In this document: in pieces, positions 1 to 9,074 of the stretch
How the letters are laid out: each line of letters begins with the position of its first letter
Numbering within the stretch: position 1 is the first letter of the stretch
Assembly (NCBI GenBank): GCA_963678925.1
Contig: OY787533.1
Span: 3,720,001 to 3,784,000 of the forward strand
Source of the DNA: G963665925 sp963678925
GTDB lineage: Bacteria > Bacillota > Clostridia > Peptostreptococcales > Acidaminobacteraceae
Length of the DNA stretch: 64,000 bases
Direction: 5' to 3'
Made by a program: the position numbers and the translations under genes
The notes under the pieces: generated by a model
What the model saw: only the letters and a program-made list of their open reading frames with translations
Told to the model about the DNA's origin: nothing
Database searches by the model: none

Positions 1-90
1 TATTCACGCGATTCACACAGGAGCTCAAGTGTCCTTGTGGCGTCTTGGTCTTCATGGGTGAATTTCATGAATAGTCTGGATTTGAGGTGA
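1..90 (+). CDS. 3' end of an upstream gene, possibly the first ABC permease subunit (partial)
   Basis: The first 90 bases are open in the frame that ends at TGA 88-90, five bases before the next start, so a gene may run in from outside the window. A second frame (from base 2) reads IHAIHTGAQVSL, which looks more like the C-terminus of an ABC permease but stops at 59-61. I cannot decide between them; a frameshift here is possible. Position directly before a permease gene makes a partner permease plausible. Confidence 0.25.
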   Translation, partial: YSRDSHRSSSVLVASWSSWVNFMNSLDLR

Positions 91-94
91 TAAA

Positions 95-898
95 ATGAAC
101 AGAAAAGCACTAATGAACTTTATGCTGTACACACTTCTGATGTGTCTGGTGCTCCCCCTTATGATCATAGTCATATGGGCCTTTGCACGATCGTGGGCAT
201 GGCCCAATTTACTGCCTGAGGACTGGGGCCTGAGAAGCTTCAAGTATTTGCTGGATCCGCGTACAAAATCGTGGAAGATAGCCGTGACAAGCATCAGCAT
301 ATCGGCGTGGGTGATGCTGCTGACACTGGCAATCAGCATTCCAGCTGGGAAGGCTCTCGGACAGTATTCTTTTCGGGGCAAGGGACTGGTGAAGACCCTT
401 GTGCTTGCGCCGCTTGTTGTGCCAGCCATATCAGTTGCCATGGGCATACACGTGACCTTTATCAAGCTGGGGCTTGCCAACAGGATTTCCGGTGTGGTGG
501 TCATGCATATGCTTATTGCCATGCCTTACGGGGTTCGTATATTCACCAATTACTTTGAGGTGATGGGAAACAGACTGGAGGAAAGTGCAAAAAACCTGGG
601 CGCCAAGCACCATCAGGTATTTTTTCATGTGACCCTTCCAATGATCGCGCCCGCGGTTGCTTCGGCGGGAAGCCTGATGTTCATTGTATCCCTGAGCCAG
701 TATCTGCTGACATTTCTTATTGGAGGCGGCAGGGTCATGACCATTTCCATGGTGATGATGCCCTATATTCAAAGTGGAGATAGAATGATGGCTTCAGTAT
801 ATAGCCTGACATTCATTATGATGACGCTGGTGGTTCTTCTTGCGGTTGAACGAAGTATGAAGGCGTTTTATAAAGGCGAGAATTTTTTCATAGTATAA
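95..898 (+). CDS. ABC transporter permease (binding-protein-dependent importer)
   Basis: The 267-residue protein is an integral membrane subunit of an ABC importer. It is hydrophobic, with about six membrane segments beginning at residues 8-30. Around residues 160-190 it carries the cytoplasmic EAA-type loop (EESAKNLGAKHHQVFF) that docks on the ATPase. The start is set by GAGGTGAT a few bases upstream. The ATPase gene follows after 9 bases, so the two are one unit. Length and arrangement fit the spermidine/thiamine/iron (PotBC/ThiP-like) class. The solute-binding protein and partner permease would lie left of the window. The substrate cannot be read from this sequence; the neighbours suggest an oxyanion or sulfur/metalloid compound. 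Confidence 0.9.
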   Translation: MNRKALMNFMLYTLLMCLVLPLMIIVIWAFARSWAWPNLLPEDWGLRSFKYLLDPRTKSWKIAVTSISISAWVMLLTLAISIPAGKALGQYSFRGKGLVKTLVLAPLVVPAISVAMGIHVTFIKLGLANRISGVVVMHMLIAMPYGVRIFTNYFEVMGNRLEESAKNLGAKHHQVFFHVTLPMIAPAVASAGSLMFIVSLSQYLLTFLIGGGRVMTISMVMMPYIQSGDRMMASVYSLTFIMMTLVVLLAVERSMKAFYKGENFFIV

Positions 899-907
899 GA
901 GGCGTTT

Positions 908-1948
908 ATGAGCAGTATAAAAGTTGAAAACATAACAAAAAAATACGATGAAACACAAGTGCTTAAAAATATATCTTTTGAAGTCAACGAAGGTGAGATG
1001 GTTTCGCTGGTTGGCCCTTCGGGAAGCGGGAAGACGACAACTCTCAGACTCCTTGCAGGACTTCTCGAACCGACATCCGGGGAAATTTTCATAGACGGAA
1101 AGAACTCTGGAACTATGACGAGCAGAGATCGGGGGACGGTCATTGTCTTTCAGGACTATGCCCTATTTCCGCATATGTCGGTTCTTGAGAACATCACATT
1201 CGGACTCAAGGTCCGTGGGGTGGCCCAAGGTGTCAGAAATGAAAAGGCCATGGCTCTCCTCGGACTCCTAAAAATGGACGGTTTTGAAAAGCGGTACCCG
1301 AGTGAGCTGTCAGGGGGGCAAAAGCAAAGGATTGCCTTAGCGCGTGCGCTTGCCATAGAGCCCAATGTCCTGCTTTTGGATGAGCCGTTTTCAAGCCTTG
1401 ATACACATCTGAGAAGCTCCATGCGTGCGCTCATTTCGGAACTGCAGCGCAAACTCAAAATCACTACAATACTTGTAACCCATGACACAGAAGAGGCACT
1501 TATGGTGTCTGACCGGGTTGCCGTTCTCCTTGATGGAAGGCTTGCCCAGTTTGGAACACCAAAAGCAGTCTACAAGAAACCCCTGCGCAGAGAAATCGCA
1601 CATTTCTTCGGTGACAACAATGAATTTGAATGCGATGTCGCGGACGGGTATGTTCATATGCCTGAGTCACGACTGAAAATAGATACGGATTATTCAGGCA
1701 AGGCCTATGCGGTATTCAGACGAGAATCTGTCACCATTCAGGGTGTCAGCTCTGGGCTCTGGAAAGGCAGAATTGTTGGCTGTGCTTATACAGGAAGTAC
1801 AACAATTTACGAAATCGAGACAGGGCAGGGCATCATAAAGTCGGTACAGGATGCCAATGGACCGTGGACTATCGGAGAGGACATATCTCTTTCGGTTCCA
1901 GAAAGCCAAGTGCTCGTTTACAGACACGACACAGGAGATTTACTATGA
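908..1948 (+). CDS. ABC transporter ATP-binding protein
   Basis: This 346-residue ATPase powers the importer encoded just upstream. Walker A is GPSGSGKTT near residue 36, the signature is LSGGQKQR near 135, and Walker B is LLLDEPFSSLD near 156, followed by the switch histidine in LVTHD. Residues past about 240 form a TOBE-like C-terminal regulatory domain, as in PotA or CysA relatives. The last codon overlaps the next start as ATGA at 1945-1948, so translation of the glycosyltransferase is coupled to it. Family assignment is firm; the transported compound is unknown. Confidence 0.93.
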   Translation: MSSIKVENITKKYDETQVLKNISFEVNEGEMVSLVGPSGSGKTTTLRLLAGLLEPTSGEIFIDGKNSGTMTSRDRGTVIVFQDYALFPHMSVLENITFGLKVRGVAQGVRNEKAMALLGLLKMDGFEKRYPSELSGGQKQRIALARALAIEPNVLLLDEPFSSLDTHLRSSMRALISELQRKLKITTILVTHDTEEALMVSDRVAVLLDGRLAQFGTPKAVYKKPLRREIAHFFGDNNEFECDVADGYVHMPESRLKIDTDYSGKAYAVFRRESVTIQGVSSGLWKGRIVGCAYTGSTTIYEIETGQGIIKSVQDANGPWTIGEDISLSVPESQVLVYRHDTGDLL

Positions 1949-2619
1949 TTTCCATTATTATTCCAACCTATAATGAGGAAAAGACCATAGCAGATACGCT
2001 TGACCGCGTAAAAGGCCTTGAGGGTGCATTTGAAATTATCCTTGTTGATGGTGGAAGTCGGGACAGAACCACTGAAATTGCTGCCCAGCATGTAAAGGTC
2101 ATCACCTCTGAAAAGGGACGTGGCAATCAGATGAACTGTGGTGCCCAGCATGCAAATGGTGATATATTGTGGTTTGTCCACTCGGATGCCCTTCTTGAAA
2201 AAGAGAGTCTTTCAGCCATTGAAAATGCTGTAGCATCAGGCTGCATGGGCGGATGTCTGTCCTTATATTTTCATGATTACCCAACCCTGTTTATGAAATG
2301 GCTTGCGTGGTCTTCCAACCTGAGGGCAAAGCATCTCAAGCTCATGTTTGGAGATCAGGGCATTTTTGTCCGTAAGGATGTATTTGACAAGCTGCAGGGG
2401 TTCAAGTCCATTCCGATTATGGAAGACTGGGATTTTTCAAAGCGTCTTAGCGCCCAGGGACCTGTAAGGGTGGTTAAGGCACGTATTGGAACCTCCGCTA
2501 GGCGATTCCAATCAGGCGGACAGCTTCGAACCCTGCTAAAAATGCACAAAATAAAGTACAAATACCTGCGTGGTGTCTCACCAGAAGATTTGATTAAAGA
2601 ATACAAGGAGATTCGCTGA
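1945..2619 (+). CDS. Family 2 glycosyltransferase, TIGR04283 (arsenosugar-cluster) type
   Basis: This 224-residue cytosolic GT-A fold enzyme starts MISIIIPTYNEEKTI and continues with VDGGSRDRT and a WFVHSDALL segment, the nucleotide-sugar and metal-binding elements of family 2 transferases. The short length and the GRGNQMNCGAQ segment are typical of the TIGR04283 group, named for arsenosugar biosynthesis neighbourhoods. The ATG at 1945 is chosen over the upstream in-frame start because ACAGGAGAT lies 6-13 bases before it and it overlaps the ATPase stop. It in turn overlaps the following gene by one base (TGATG). The real acceptor is unknown; no ArsS or ArsM gene is visible. Confidence 0.85.
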   Translation: MISIIIPTYNEEKTIADTLDRVKGLEGAFEIILVDGGSRDRTTEIAAQHVKVITSEKGRGNQMNCGAQHANGDILWFVHSDALLEKESLSAIENAVASGCMGGCLSLYFHDYPTLFMKWLAWSSNLRAKHLKLMFGDQGIFVRKDVFDKLQGFKSIPIMEDWDFSKRLSAQGPVRVVKARIGTSARRFQSGGQLRTLLKMHKIKYKYLRGVSPEDLIKEYKEIR

Positions 2620-3305
2620 TGAATGCACTGATACTCATGACACGAATACCATATGGCGGACAAACCAAGACGAGACTCATGCCCATATTGAGCCCTGAGA
2701 ACTGCCAAACACTTCATCAAGCTTTTTTAGAGGATTACTATACATGTTTTGACAAGTTGGATGTTGCTTGTGATATCTTCGTTGCCTACGCGCCTGAAAA
2801 CTTTACAGGTGCTTTTCTCAATACCATTCCCCATGCCTATGGTGTTTTTGTCCAGAGCGGCGACAATATAGGCGAAAGAATGTACAGGGCCTTTGAGACC
2901 TTATTTGACAGGGGCTATGACAAGATTGTTCTGGTTGGCTGCGACATACCGCATATTCAGCCCCAAACCTATGAAAGTGCCTTTGCTCAGCTGGAGAAGA
3001 AGGATATGGTGATCTGTCCCACATACGATGGTGGCTACTGTCTCATTGGACTCAAACACAACCATAAGGCACTCTTCATGAGCGATGTGAACTGGGGCAA
3101 TCAGTCGGTAGTAGAACGCACTTTTGCAGTGGCAAATCAGCTGAACCTAGATGTGGCCATGCTGGAGAAGTACCGTGACATAGACCTGTTTGAAGATTTG
3201 ATGATCCTTCGGGACCAGTTTGGCAAGGATGGTGTGTCCTACAGTCATGTGCCGGAAAGTACGTTGGACTATTTGGAAAAACTCATAGAAAAGATGGTTA
3301 TATAA
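2619..3305 (+). CDS. DUF2064/TIGR04282 glycosyltransferase-like protein
   Basis: This 228-residue protein of the nucleotide-diphospho-sugar transferase fold belongs to the DUF2064/TIGR04282 group that accompanies TIGR04283 proteins in arsenosugar-type clusters. Diagnostic segments are the N-terminal LMTRIPYGGQTKTRL, VLVGCDIPHI near residue 105, and PTYDGGYCLIGL near 137. Start and stop codons overlap both neighbours by one base (TGATG, TAATG), showing tight coupling in a five-gene chain. Its biochemical activity has not been clearly defined in the family, so the role here stays inferred. Confidence 0.85.
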   Translation: MNALILMTRIPYGGQTKTRLMPILSPENCQTLHQAFLEDYYTCFDKLDVACDIFVAYAPENFTGAFLNTIPHAYGVFVQSGDNIGERMYRAFETLFDRGYDKIVLVGCDIPHIQPQTYESAFAQLEKKDMVICPTYDGGYCLIGLKHNHKALFMSDVNWGNQSVVERTFAVANQLNLDVAMLEKYRDIDLFEDLMILRDQFGKDGVSYSHVPESTLDYLEKLIEKMVI

Positions 3306-4294
3306 TGCAGATTTATTTAGATAAGATCAAGTCTTACCTCCTGGAAACTGAACAGGCTAAGCGGTTTGGCCTTACAGAGAAAATGCGCGTAGAGTTTCTT
3401 GCACAGGGAGAGTACAATAAGAACTTCATTGTCTGTCAGGATGATTCGAAGTATGTGTTCAGAATAAATATGGGCAGTCAGCTCAACTTGGAAAATCAAA
3501 TCGAGTATGAGTATGAAGCTATTAAAAAACTTGAAATCAGTGGTGTTACACCTACGGGCTACTTCTGTGACAATTCAAGAACCTATTTTGATGAAGGCGT
3601 GCTCATGATGAATTATCTTGAGGGAAGGCCCCTTGATTATGCGACGGACCTTAATAGGGCAGCTGAGATTTTCTCAAACATACATCGTCTGGACGTTGAA
3701 CCCTTCGAGGCAGCCCTCATAGAAGAATCGGACCTGTGCAGGGCACGTGTCAGGGAGGGCGCTTCCTGGCTGGCGGACTTCTGGAAGTCTGATCGCCCAG
3801 GCTCTAAAACAAAGAAAATCATCACACAGCTTTATGATTACTGTGACCAGAACGCACAAAGGATGGATGCGTTTTTTGTGGCAGACCCCTGGCGTGCAGT
3901 TAACAACACTGAAGTGAACAGCCATAACTTCATCATTGGGTCGCAAAAGCACTATCTGATTGACTGGGAAAAACCGGTCATCAGTGATCCTGTCCAGGAC
4001 ATAACGCAGTTTTTAGCCCCAACAACAACACTCTGGAAGGCGGACTATCTTCTGTCAGAGGATGAGGTCAAATGCTTTTACAGGACCTATGAAAAGGGGG
4101 TAGGCCGTCAAGTAGAAGAACGTGTGGAAGTCTATAAGCCCTACCTCTACCTACGTGCCCTAAGCTGGTGCGCTGGCGCCTGGATGTCCTATACGGACGC
4201 CTCAAGGGCAATTATGAACGAGACCACCTTTAAAGTCATTGAGCGCTACCTTGAGCCGGATTTTATGGAAGACCTGCTTAAAAACTATCTCTAA
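3305..4294 (+). CDS. APH/choline-kinase-fold phosphotransferase
   Basis: This 329-residue protein of the aminoglycoside phosphotransferase/choline kinase superfamily would move phosphate from ATP to a small molecule in the cytoplasm. The N-lobe has a strand pattern with YVFRI near residue 55 supplying the ATP-site lysine or equivalent. The C-lobe has NSHNFIIG near residue 205 in place of the usual HGDxxxxN, and LIDWEKP near 220 in place of the metal-binding DxE/D motif. The catalytic aspartate of the HGD box therefore looks altered. The gene closes the ABC/glycosyltransferase unit and is followed by a strong terminator. The substrate may be the sugar handled by the two preceding enzymes. Confidence 0.75.
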   Translation: MQIYLDKIKSYLLETEQAKRFGLTEKMRVEFLAQGEYNKNFIVCQDDSKYVFRINMGSQLNLENQIEYEYEAIKKLEISGVTPTGYFCDNSRTYFDEGVLMMNYLEGRPLDYATDLNRAAEIFSNIHRLDVEPFEAALIEESDLCRARVREGASWLADFWKSDRPGSKTKKIITQLYDYCDQNAQRMDAFFVADPWRAVNNTEVNSHNFIIGSQKHYLIDWEKPVISDPVQDITQFLAPTTTLWKADYLLSEDEVKCFYRTYEKGVGRQVEERVEVYKPYLYLRALSWCAGAWMSYTDASRAIMNETTFKVIERYLEPDFMEDLLKNYL

Positions 4295-4352
4295 GGCACC
4301 GTGTCTTGGGTGCTGGAAGCAGTGCCGCATCATTTTTGTGAATCAAAAAAAT

Positions 4353-4392
4353 AAAGGTTCAAAATCATGTACAGTCATGATTTTGAACCTTT
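4353..4392. terminator. Bidirectional intrinsic terminator
   Basis: A perfect 17-bp stem (4353-4369 with 4376-4392) and a 6-base loop, with A-rich sequence on the left and T7 on the right. It serves both the plus-strand kinase gene and the convergent LysR gene. Confidence 0.93.
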
Positions 4393-4405
4393 TTTTGTAA
4401 ATGGA

Positions 4406-5296
4406 TTAGCAGAATCCGCGCTTGGAAGACATGATGAAGCTTTCAAATTCAATCTCCGGCGCACAAATCTTATATTCCTTCAAGTGACACAGGTAATAGT
4501 GTGCAATCAGTTCGACATTTTCAATTTCTATGGCCTTGAGCACACCGTCCTTGAGTTCGCGCTTGATTGACATTTCAGGAATAAAGGAAATGCCTTTTCC
4601 GGAAATGACGCTGGTTTTGATGGCCTCCATGGAGTTGAGCTCGTAAATGATGTTGAGGTCGGTGGTTTTGATGTTGTGGATATTGAGCGTTTCAGCAATG
4701 ATTGATCGGGTTCCTGAGCCTTCTTCTCTGAAAATAAGAGGGAGTTTTTTTAACTCGTCTATTGTGATTTTGTCCTTAACTAGCGGTAAAGATGTAACAA
4801 GTAGCAATCTGTCAGAAGTGATCTTCTTAGCACAGAGTTTGCTGTTATCAGGTTTTCCACTGGTTACCCCTATATTGACCTTTCGACTTTCAAGGGATTC
4901 TATAACGTCTTTTGTGTTGACGATTTCCATTTGGATATCAATATTTTCATTGTCATTCTTAAAAACATAGATGCTGCAAGGAAGGGCGTATTCGCCAATA
5001 GCCTTACACGAGCCGACCATGAGTTTCTTCTTTTCGTCCTTGATATTTGAGATATCTCGCTCAACGTTTTCCTGGAGTGAAAGAATGGTGCTAGCATAGT
5101 CAAATAGGACCTGACCCGCTTCTGTGAGCTCGACCCCCTTGTTGCTTCGTGTAAGCAGGCAGACACCCAGATCCTTTTCAAGCGACTGCAGTTGGAGGCT
5201 TAGACCAGGCTGTGTCAAGTGCAGGGTTTTTGCAGCTCTAGAAATACTATTGCTTTTAACGGTGACATAGAATGATTTTAAATAATAAAGGTTCAT
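4406..5296 (-). CDS. LysR-family transcriptional regulator (CysL-like)
   Basis: This 296-residue LysR-type regulator has the N-terminal winged helix (residues 1-60, with SISRAAKTLHLTQPGLSLQL as recognition region) and a periplasmic-binding-protein-like effector domain from about 90. REEGSGTR near residue 195 is typical of the CysL/CysB-like branch that often controls sulfur or selenium metabolism. It is divergent from the unknown protein and rhodanese genes, the usual arrangement for a LysR regulator controlling its neighbour. Inverted repeats of ATAGTATTA type lie directly upstream of its start and are candidate binding sites. Confidence 0.9.
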   Translation of the reverse strand: MNLYYLKSFYVTVKSNSISRAAKTLHLTQPGLSLQLQSLEKDLGVCLLTRSNKGVELTEAGQVLFDYASTILSLQENVERDISNIKDEKKKLMVGSCKAIGEYALPCSIYVFKNDNENIDIQMEIVNTKDVIESLESRKVNIGVTSGKPDNSKLCAKKITSDRLLLVTSLPLVKDKITIDELKKLPLIFREEGSGTRSIIAETLNIHNIKTTDLNIIYELNSMEAIKTSVISGKGISFIPEMSIKRELKDGVLKAIEIENVELIAHYYLCHLKEYKICAPEIEFESFIMSSKRGFC

Positions 5297-5620
5297 AGCT
5301 ACTCCTTTGTTGTCTTAATAGTATTACTATACCATTTTCGTATTAATACTATCATACTATGGAATGGTTATGGACATATAAGACATTTTTTTAATGGTGA
5401 TAAGGTTTCCTTATGTTTCATAATGATTGCTTATACGTTATTCACTTGAAAGATTGTTATAATTATAACATGAATAAATCCATAGGAGTATAGTCGGGAT
5501 TGAAAAACTTTTAAACGATTCGAAACACCTTCTGTATTCTTCGTGGTTTTATCATTAAGGCATATTACGAAAATGCTAAGCGCTTGCATTGCAAAAGTAA
5601 ATCATTCGAAAGGGGTTGTA
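5297..5620. promoter_or_regulatory. Divergent control region of the LysR gene and the rhodanese/oxidoreductase cluster
   Basis: This AT-rich 324-bp gap holds several dyads and no gene that I accept. ATAGTATTA at 5318-5326 pairs with TAATACTAT at 5344-5352. A 6-bp palindrome around one base lies at 5318-5330. A perfect 14-bp palindrome GTTATAATTATAAC lies near 5455-5468. These resemble LysR operators overlapping a promoter, but the boundary of each site is inferred. Confidence 0.55.
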
Positions 5621-6022
5621 GTGATTAGATCAAAAATGTATGGTACGAGCTCTGAAGAAAACGAAAAAGTAGACCAGGTCTTTGAGGTTGTTCGCGGATT
5701 CGCAGTTGAAACACAATTAGTTGAAAATAGCCAGGATACCTTATATAGCTGTGTTTGGACTAAGGTGGGTCTGCGGTTCCATTTGGATCTGTCCAGTATG
5801 GAAAATGGGAAGTTCATCTGTCATAAAGAGGTGAGTGATCCGGTAATCTACTTGTATGCGTTTGATCCAAGTTCGGATGATGCGATGCAGACCATTGAAA
5901 GTTTCGACATCCCAAATGGTCATCTGATGATCTATGATTCGGACGAAGATATCCAAATGTTTGCTAAAGACTTTTGGAATTTGCTGATAATGTTGAGAGC
6001 AAGCTGTGAAATACGCTCATAG
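5621..6022 (+). CDS. Uncharacterised small protein
   Basis: I do not recognise this protein of about 133 residues. It is mixed alpha/beta, moderately acidic, without signal peptide or membrane segment. The GTG at 5621 is preferred to the longer frame beginning at 5543 because AAAGGGG at 5609-5615 sits five bases before it; an ATG at 5636 is an alternative. It lies between the LysR promoter region and the rhodanese gene on the same strand, 89 bases before the latter, so it is probably the first gene of the LysR-controlled unit. A small ligand-binding or adaptor role would be a guess. Confidence 0.6.
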   Translation: MIRSKMYGTSSEENEKVDQVFEVVRGFAVETQLVENSQDTLYSCVWTKVGLRFHLDLSSMENGKFICHKEVSDPVIYLYAFDPSSDDAMQTIESFDIPNGHLMIYDSDEDIQMFAKDFWNLLIMLRASCEIRS

Positions 6023-6111
6023 GAAAAGGTTTTGTTAGATTGGACATGCACAAACTGTGCTGAGAAAGTGCCATTAATTTAACGAAAAATGACAAGTTAA
6101 GGGGAAAGAAA

Positions 6112-7080
6112 ATGAACAAGAAACTGATAGCAATTGTTGCAGTAGTATGTATTGCTGTATTTGGATTTTTAGGCTATAAAGAGATTTTTGGTGCTGAAAA
6201 GGTTGTTGTAGACAACTCGGCTCAAGGACAGAAAATCAATGCGTATGCGCACCCGGAATCGTTTATCACCCCAGTTCAGCTGAAATCTATGATGGATGAG
6301 AAAAAAGATGTTGTAGTCATTGGCGCACTGAACCCTACAAAGGGTGACAGCCCAATTTCCGGTTCGTTTACTATGTGGCGTTCAGATTACTCTGCTTCTG
6401 AAGGGGCTTACCCATACGGCGGCATGAGAAATACGACAGAAGAGATGGAAGCAATTCTATCAAGCTACGGTACAAGCCCAGAGTCTACAATCGTTGTTTA
6501 TTCAGCAAACAGTCACCATGATGCTGCACGCCTATGGTGGCAGATCAAGCTGCTAGGCCATGAAGACGTAAGATACCTTGATGGTGGTCTTAACGCATGG
6601 CTTGGTGCAGAGTATCCAGTTGGCGAGGCTAACCCTGAAGTGGCAGCAACAGCTTACAAGGCACCAAACCCTTCAGAAGCGTCGATTGCATCTATGGAAG
6701 ACGTTGTAAACGCACTTGAAAACGGAACGGTTATCGATACGAGAACGACAGATGAAGAAACAGGTGCAGATACGAAAAAAGGCGCATTTGGTCCTGGTAA
6801 GATAGGGGATTCTGTTTTCATCGAGTGGAAAAAATCAGTGGGTGAAGATACAACACTTCTGTCACTTGATGAGCTGAAGGCGCTTTATGGCGATATTGAG
6901 GACAAAGATGTTATCGCTTATTGCCAGTCAGGTGTTAGATCGGCACATACTTATCTGGTGTTGACACAAGCACTAGGCTACGAAAATGTTAAAAATTACG
7001 ATGGCTCTTGGATTGAATGGTCATATGAGTACTACGAAAACGGCAACAGCGAACTTCCAACGCTGAATGTTGAAAAATAA
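6112..7080 (+). CDS. Membrane-anchored tandem rhodanese (sulfurtransferase)
   Basis: This 322-residue exported protein begins with a hydrophobic segment (residues 3-22) acting as signal anchor, then two rhodanese domains (about 50-175 and 190-315). The second carries the active-site loop CQSGVRSA near residue 275. In the first the equivalent loop is YSANSHHDAAR with no cysteine, so it is structural. This split is usual for tandem thiosulfate sulfurtransferases, which move sulfane sulfur from thiosulfate or a related donor. The E. coli relative YnjE sits in a locus with VTT-family and ABC-import genes, as here. The start is supported by AAGGGGAAAG upstream. The likely site of action is the outer face of the membrane. 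Confidence 0.88.
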   Translation: MNKKLIAIVAVVCIAVFGFLGYKEIFGAEKVVVDNSAQGQKINAYAHPESFITPVQLKSMMDEKKDVVVIGALNPTKGDSPISGSFTMWRSDYSASEGAYPYGGMRNTTEEMEAILSSYGTSPESTIVVYSANSHHDAARLWWQIKLLGHEDVRYLDGGLNAWLGAEYPVGEANPEVAATAYKAPNPSEASIASMEDVVNALENGTVIDTRTTDEETGADTKKGAFGPGKIGDSVFIEWKKSVGEDTTLLSLDELKALYGDIEDKDVIAYCQSGVRSAHTYLVLTQALGYENVKNYDGSWIEWSYEYYENGNSELPTLNVEK

Positions 7081-7099
7081 TAGCAGCACATAGCAAGGT

Positions 7100-7147
7100 A
7101 TTCCCAAGTGAGGCGTATTAACCAGGTTAATGCGCCACTTTGGGAAT
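7100..7147 (+). terminator. Imperfect hairpin after the rhodanese gene
   Basis: ATTCCCAAGTGAGGCG and its partner ending CACTTTGGGAAT form a long stem with small irregularities around AACCAGGTTAA. There is no T-run, so it may be an mRNA stabiliser or weak terminator rather than a full stop. Confidence 0.5.
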
Positions 7148-7180
7148 TGAAAAATATAAAGGGATTAGCTGTTAAATCTG

Positions 7181-7210
7181 CATTGTGTCCTGCCTAATAC
7201 GCGCACAATG
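7181..7210. promoter_or_regulatory. Inverted repeat upstream of the oxidoreductase operon
   Basis: CATTGTG (7181-7187) and CACAATG (7204-7210) form a perfect 7-bp dyad about 70 bases before the oxidoreductase start. It could be an operator or a short transcript hairpin; I cannot tell which. Confidence 0.35.
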
Positions 7211-7280
7211 TTCAGTTTTAAACTTGGAAAGAAAATATTTTGCGAAACTGGAGCAAAATGTATTGAGATAGGAGTTAAAT

Positions 7281-9074
7281 ATGGATAAAGTGATATTTAG
7301 TCCCGGTATAATAGATAATGCATCTGAAATTGTTGAAAAGTGTATGGGGCATGAAGACGCTTTTTGTACAAGTCGCTGTCCAATGAGTACAGATGCAAAG
7401 GGCTATGTAAATCTGATTGCTGAAAAGAAATATGAGGAAGCCATCGATCTGATTCGTGAGAAACTCTTCCTGCCCAATACGCTTGGCAGAATCTGCGCCC
7501 ATCCTTGTGAATCGGACTGCAGAAGAAGCACAGAGTACAAGCAGCCGATTGCCATAGCAGCGCTTAAGCGTTTTGCGGCTGAAAAGGCCGATCATGAAAA
7601 CCGATGGAATTTTGAAGTTGGCTCAGACACAGGCAAAAAGATTGCTATCGTCGGTGCCGGACCTGCTGGCGCACAGTCTGCCATTGAGCTCAGACGCGCA
7701 GGTCATGCAGTGGTTATATTAGAAAAACTGAATGTTCTTGGCGGAATGATGCGTGTGGGTATTCCCGAGTACAGACTTCCAAGAGACATTATTGACTACG
7801 AATACAGCTACCTGACAAAGCTTGGGGTTGAAATCAGACTGGGTGTGGAAGTTGGCAAGGATATCAGCTTTGATACGCTGAGAAAAGACTATGATGCTGT
7901 GCTTCTGGCACATGGCGCCCATAGGGGCAATATCATTCCACTGCCTGGTCATAAGGCGACGGGCGTTTTCCCAGCTACTGAATACCTCAAGGAAATCAGT
8001 CTTAAGCAGTCATTTGACAGGGCGGGAAAGCGTGTTATGGTTATTGGTGGCGGTGACGTCGCTATGGACTGTGCGAGAAGTTCCTTTAGAATTGGTGCTG
8101 ATGAAGTTTACCAGTGTTCTCTTGAAGACGAGAAGAATCTGCCTGCATCCCACGAGGAGATAGAAGAATCCGTGGAAGAAGGCGTTATTTTCAATGCAGG
8201 GTGGGGACCACTCGAGATTCTTGAAGAAGGTGGCAAAGTCACAGGCATCAAGATTCAGAAAATCAAATCCATACACGACGCAAAAGGTAATTTCAATCCT
8301 TCCTACGAAGGTGAACCAAAGATAATACCAGTGGATACGGTGGTCATGGCTACTGGCCAAGTTGTTGAAGACATCACAGGCGGCGCGCTTGAGACGACAA
8401 GAGGCGGTCGTTACGTAGTTGATCATGACATTCTTTCAACTGCGATTGAAAATGTGTTTGTCGCTGGTGATGCTTCTGGTGGTAACATTGTTGTTGAAGC
8501 CATGGCCCTAGGCAGAAAAGCTGCAATTACAATGGACCGCTACCTCAGGGGTGAAGATCTGAAGGTTGGAAGATGTTTGAAGACAGAGTGGGCATACCAG
8601 ACTGAACTGGACGTGCCTCTGCCTGAGGGAACAGAAGATGTGCCTAGGCTTCATGCACGCATGCGTGATCCAAAGGAACGTAAGCGCGATTTCATACAGT
8701 CAGACCTGGGCTTCACAGAAGAAATGGCTATAGAAGAAGCATCACGGTGCCTTAAGTGTGAGTGTAAGCTCTGTATGCGTGAATGTGTCATGATGAATGA
8801 TTTTGGAACGTGTCCAAAGGACATGATGGAAAAGATAGTAGAAGGTCAGGGTATGGATCAGCTTCTTGCATACTCATGTAACGCATGTGATAACTGTACG
8901 ATTGTCTGTCCGCATGAGCTCCCTATGAAGAAGATATTTATTGGCTCTAGAAAAGATTTCGTTAAGGCAAATGATGGCGAATCACCAATCAAGGGTCACG
9001 GTGCAATCAAGATGCACCAGCTTCTTGGCTTCTCTAAGCTGTTTACTATGAAGAAAAAGGGTGGTGCGAAATAA
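7281..9074 (+). CDS. FAD-dependent Fe-S oxidoreductase (GltD-like with HdrC-like tail)
   Basis: This 597-residue cytosolic flavoprotein has an N-terminal cysteine domain of the glutamate-synthase small-subunit type (residues 20-95, including CAHPCESDC). Next come an FAD Rossmann site GAGPAG near 125 and an NAD(P)H Rossmann site IGGGDVAMDC near 253. The C-terminus carries two cysteine clusters, CLKCECKLC near 490 and CNACDNCTIVCP near 532. The tail resembles HdrC, and the next gene encodes an HdrB-like protein overlapping by one base (TAATG). The pair could pass NAD(P)H electrons to a disulfide, persulfide or oxyanion substrate. AGGAG precedes the ATG. The substrate is unknown. Confidence 0.88.
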   Translation: MDKVIFSPGIIDNASEIVEKCMGHEDAFCTSRCPMSTDAKGYVNLIAEKKYEEAIDLIREKLFLPNTLGRICAHPCESDCRRSTEYKQPIAIAALKRFAAEKADHENRWNFEVGSDTGKKIAIVGAGPAGAQSAIELRRAGHAVVILEKLNVLGGMMRVGIPEYRLPRDIIDYEYSYLTKLGVEIRLGVEVGKDISFDTLRKDYDAVLLAHGAHRGNIIPLPGHKATGVFPATEYLKEISLKQSFDRAGKRVMVIGGGDVAMDCARSSFRIGADEVYQCSLEDEKNLPASHEEIEESVEEGVIFNAGWGPLEILEEGGKVTGIKIQKIKSIHDAKGNFNPSYEGEPKIIPVDTVVMATGQVVEDITGGALETTRGGRYVVDHDILSTAIENVFVAGDASGGNIVVEAMALGRKAAITMDRYLRGEDLKVGRCLKTEWAYQTELDVPLPEGTEDVPRLHARMRDPKERKRDFIQSDLGFTEEMAIEEASRCLKCECKLCMRECVMMNDFGTCPKDMMEKIVEGQGMDQLLAYSCNACDNCTIVCPHELPMKKIFIGSRKDFVKANDGESPIKGHGAIKMHQLLGFSKLFTMKKKGGAK

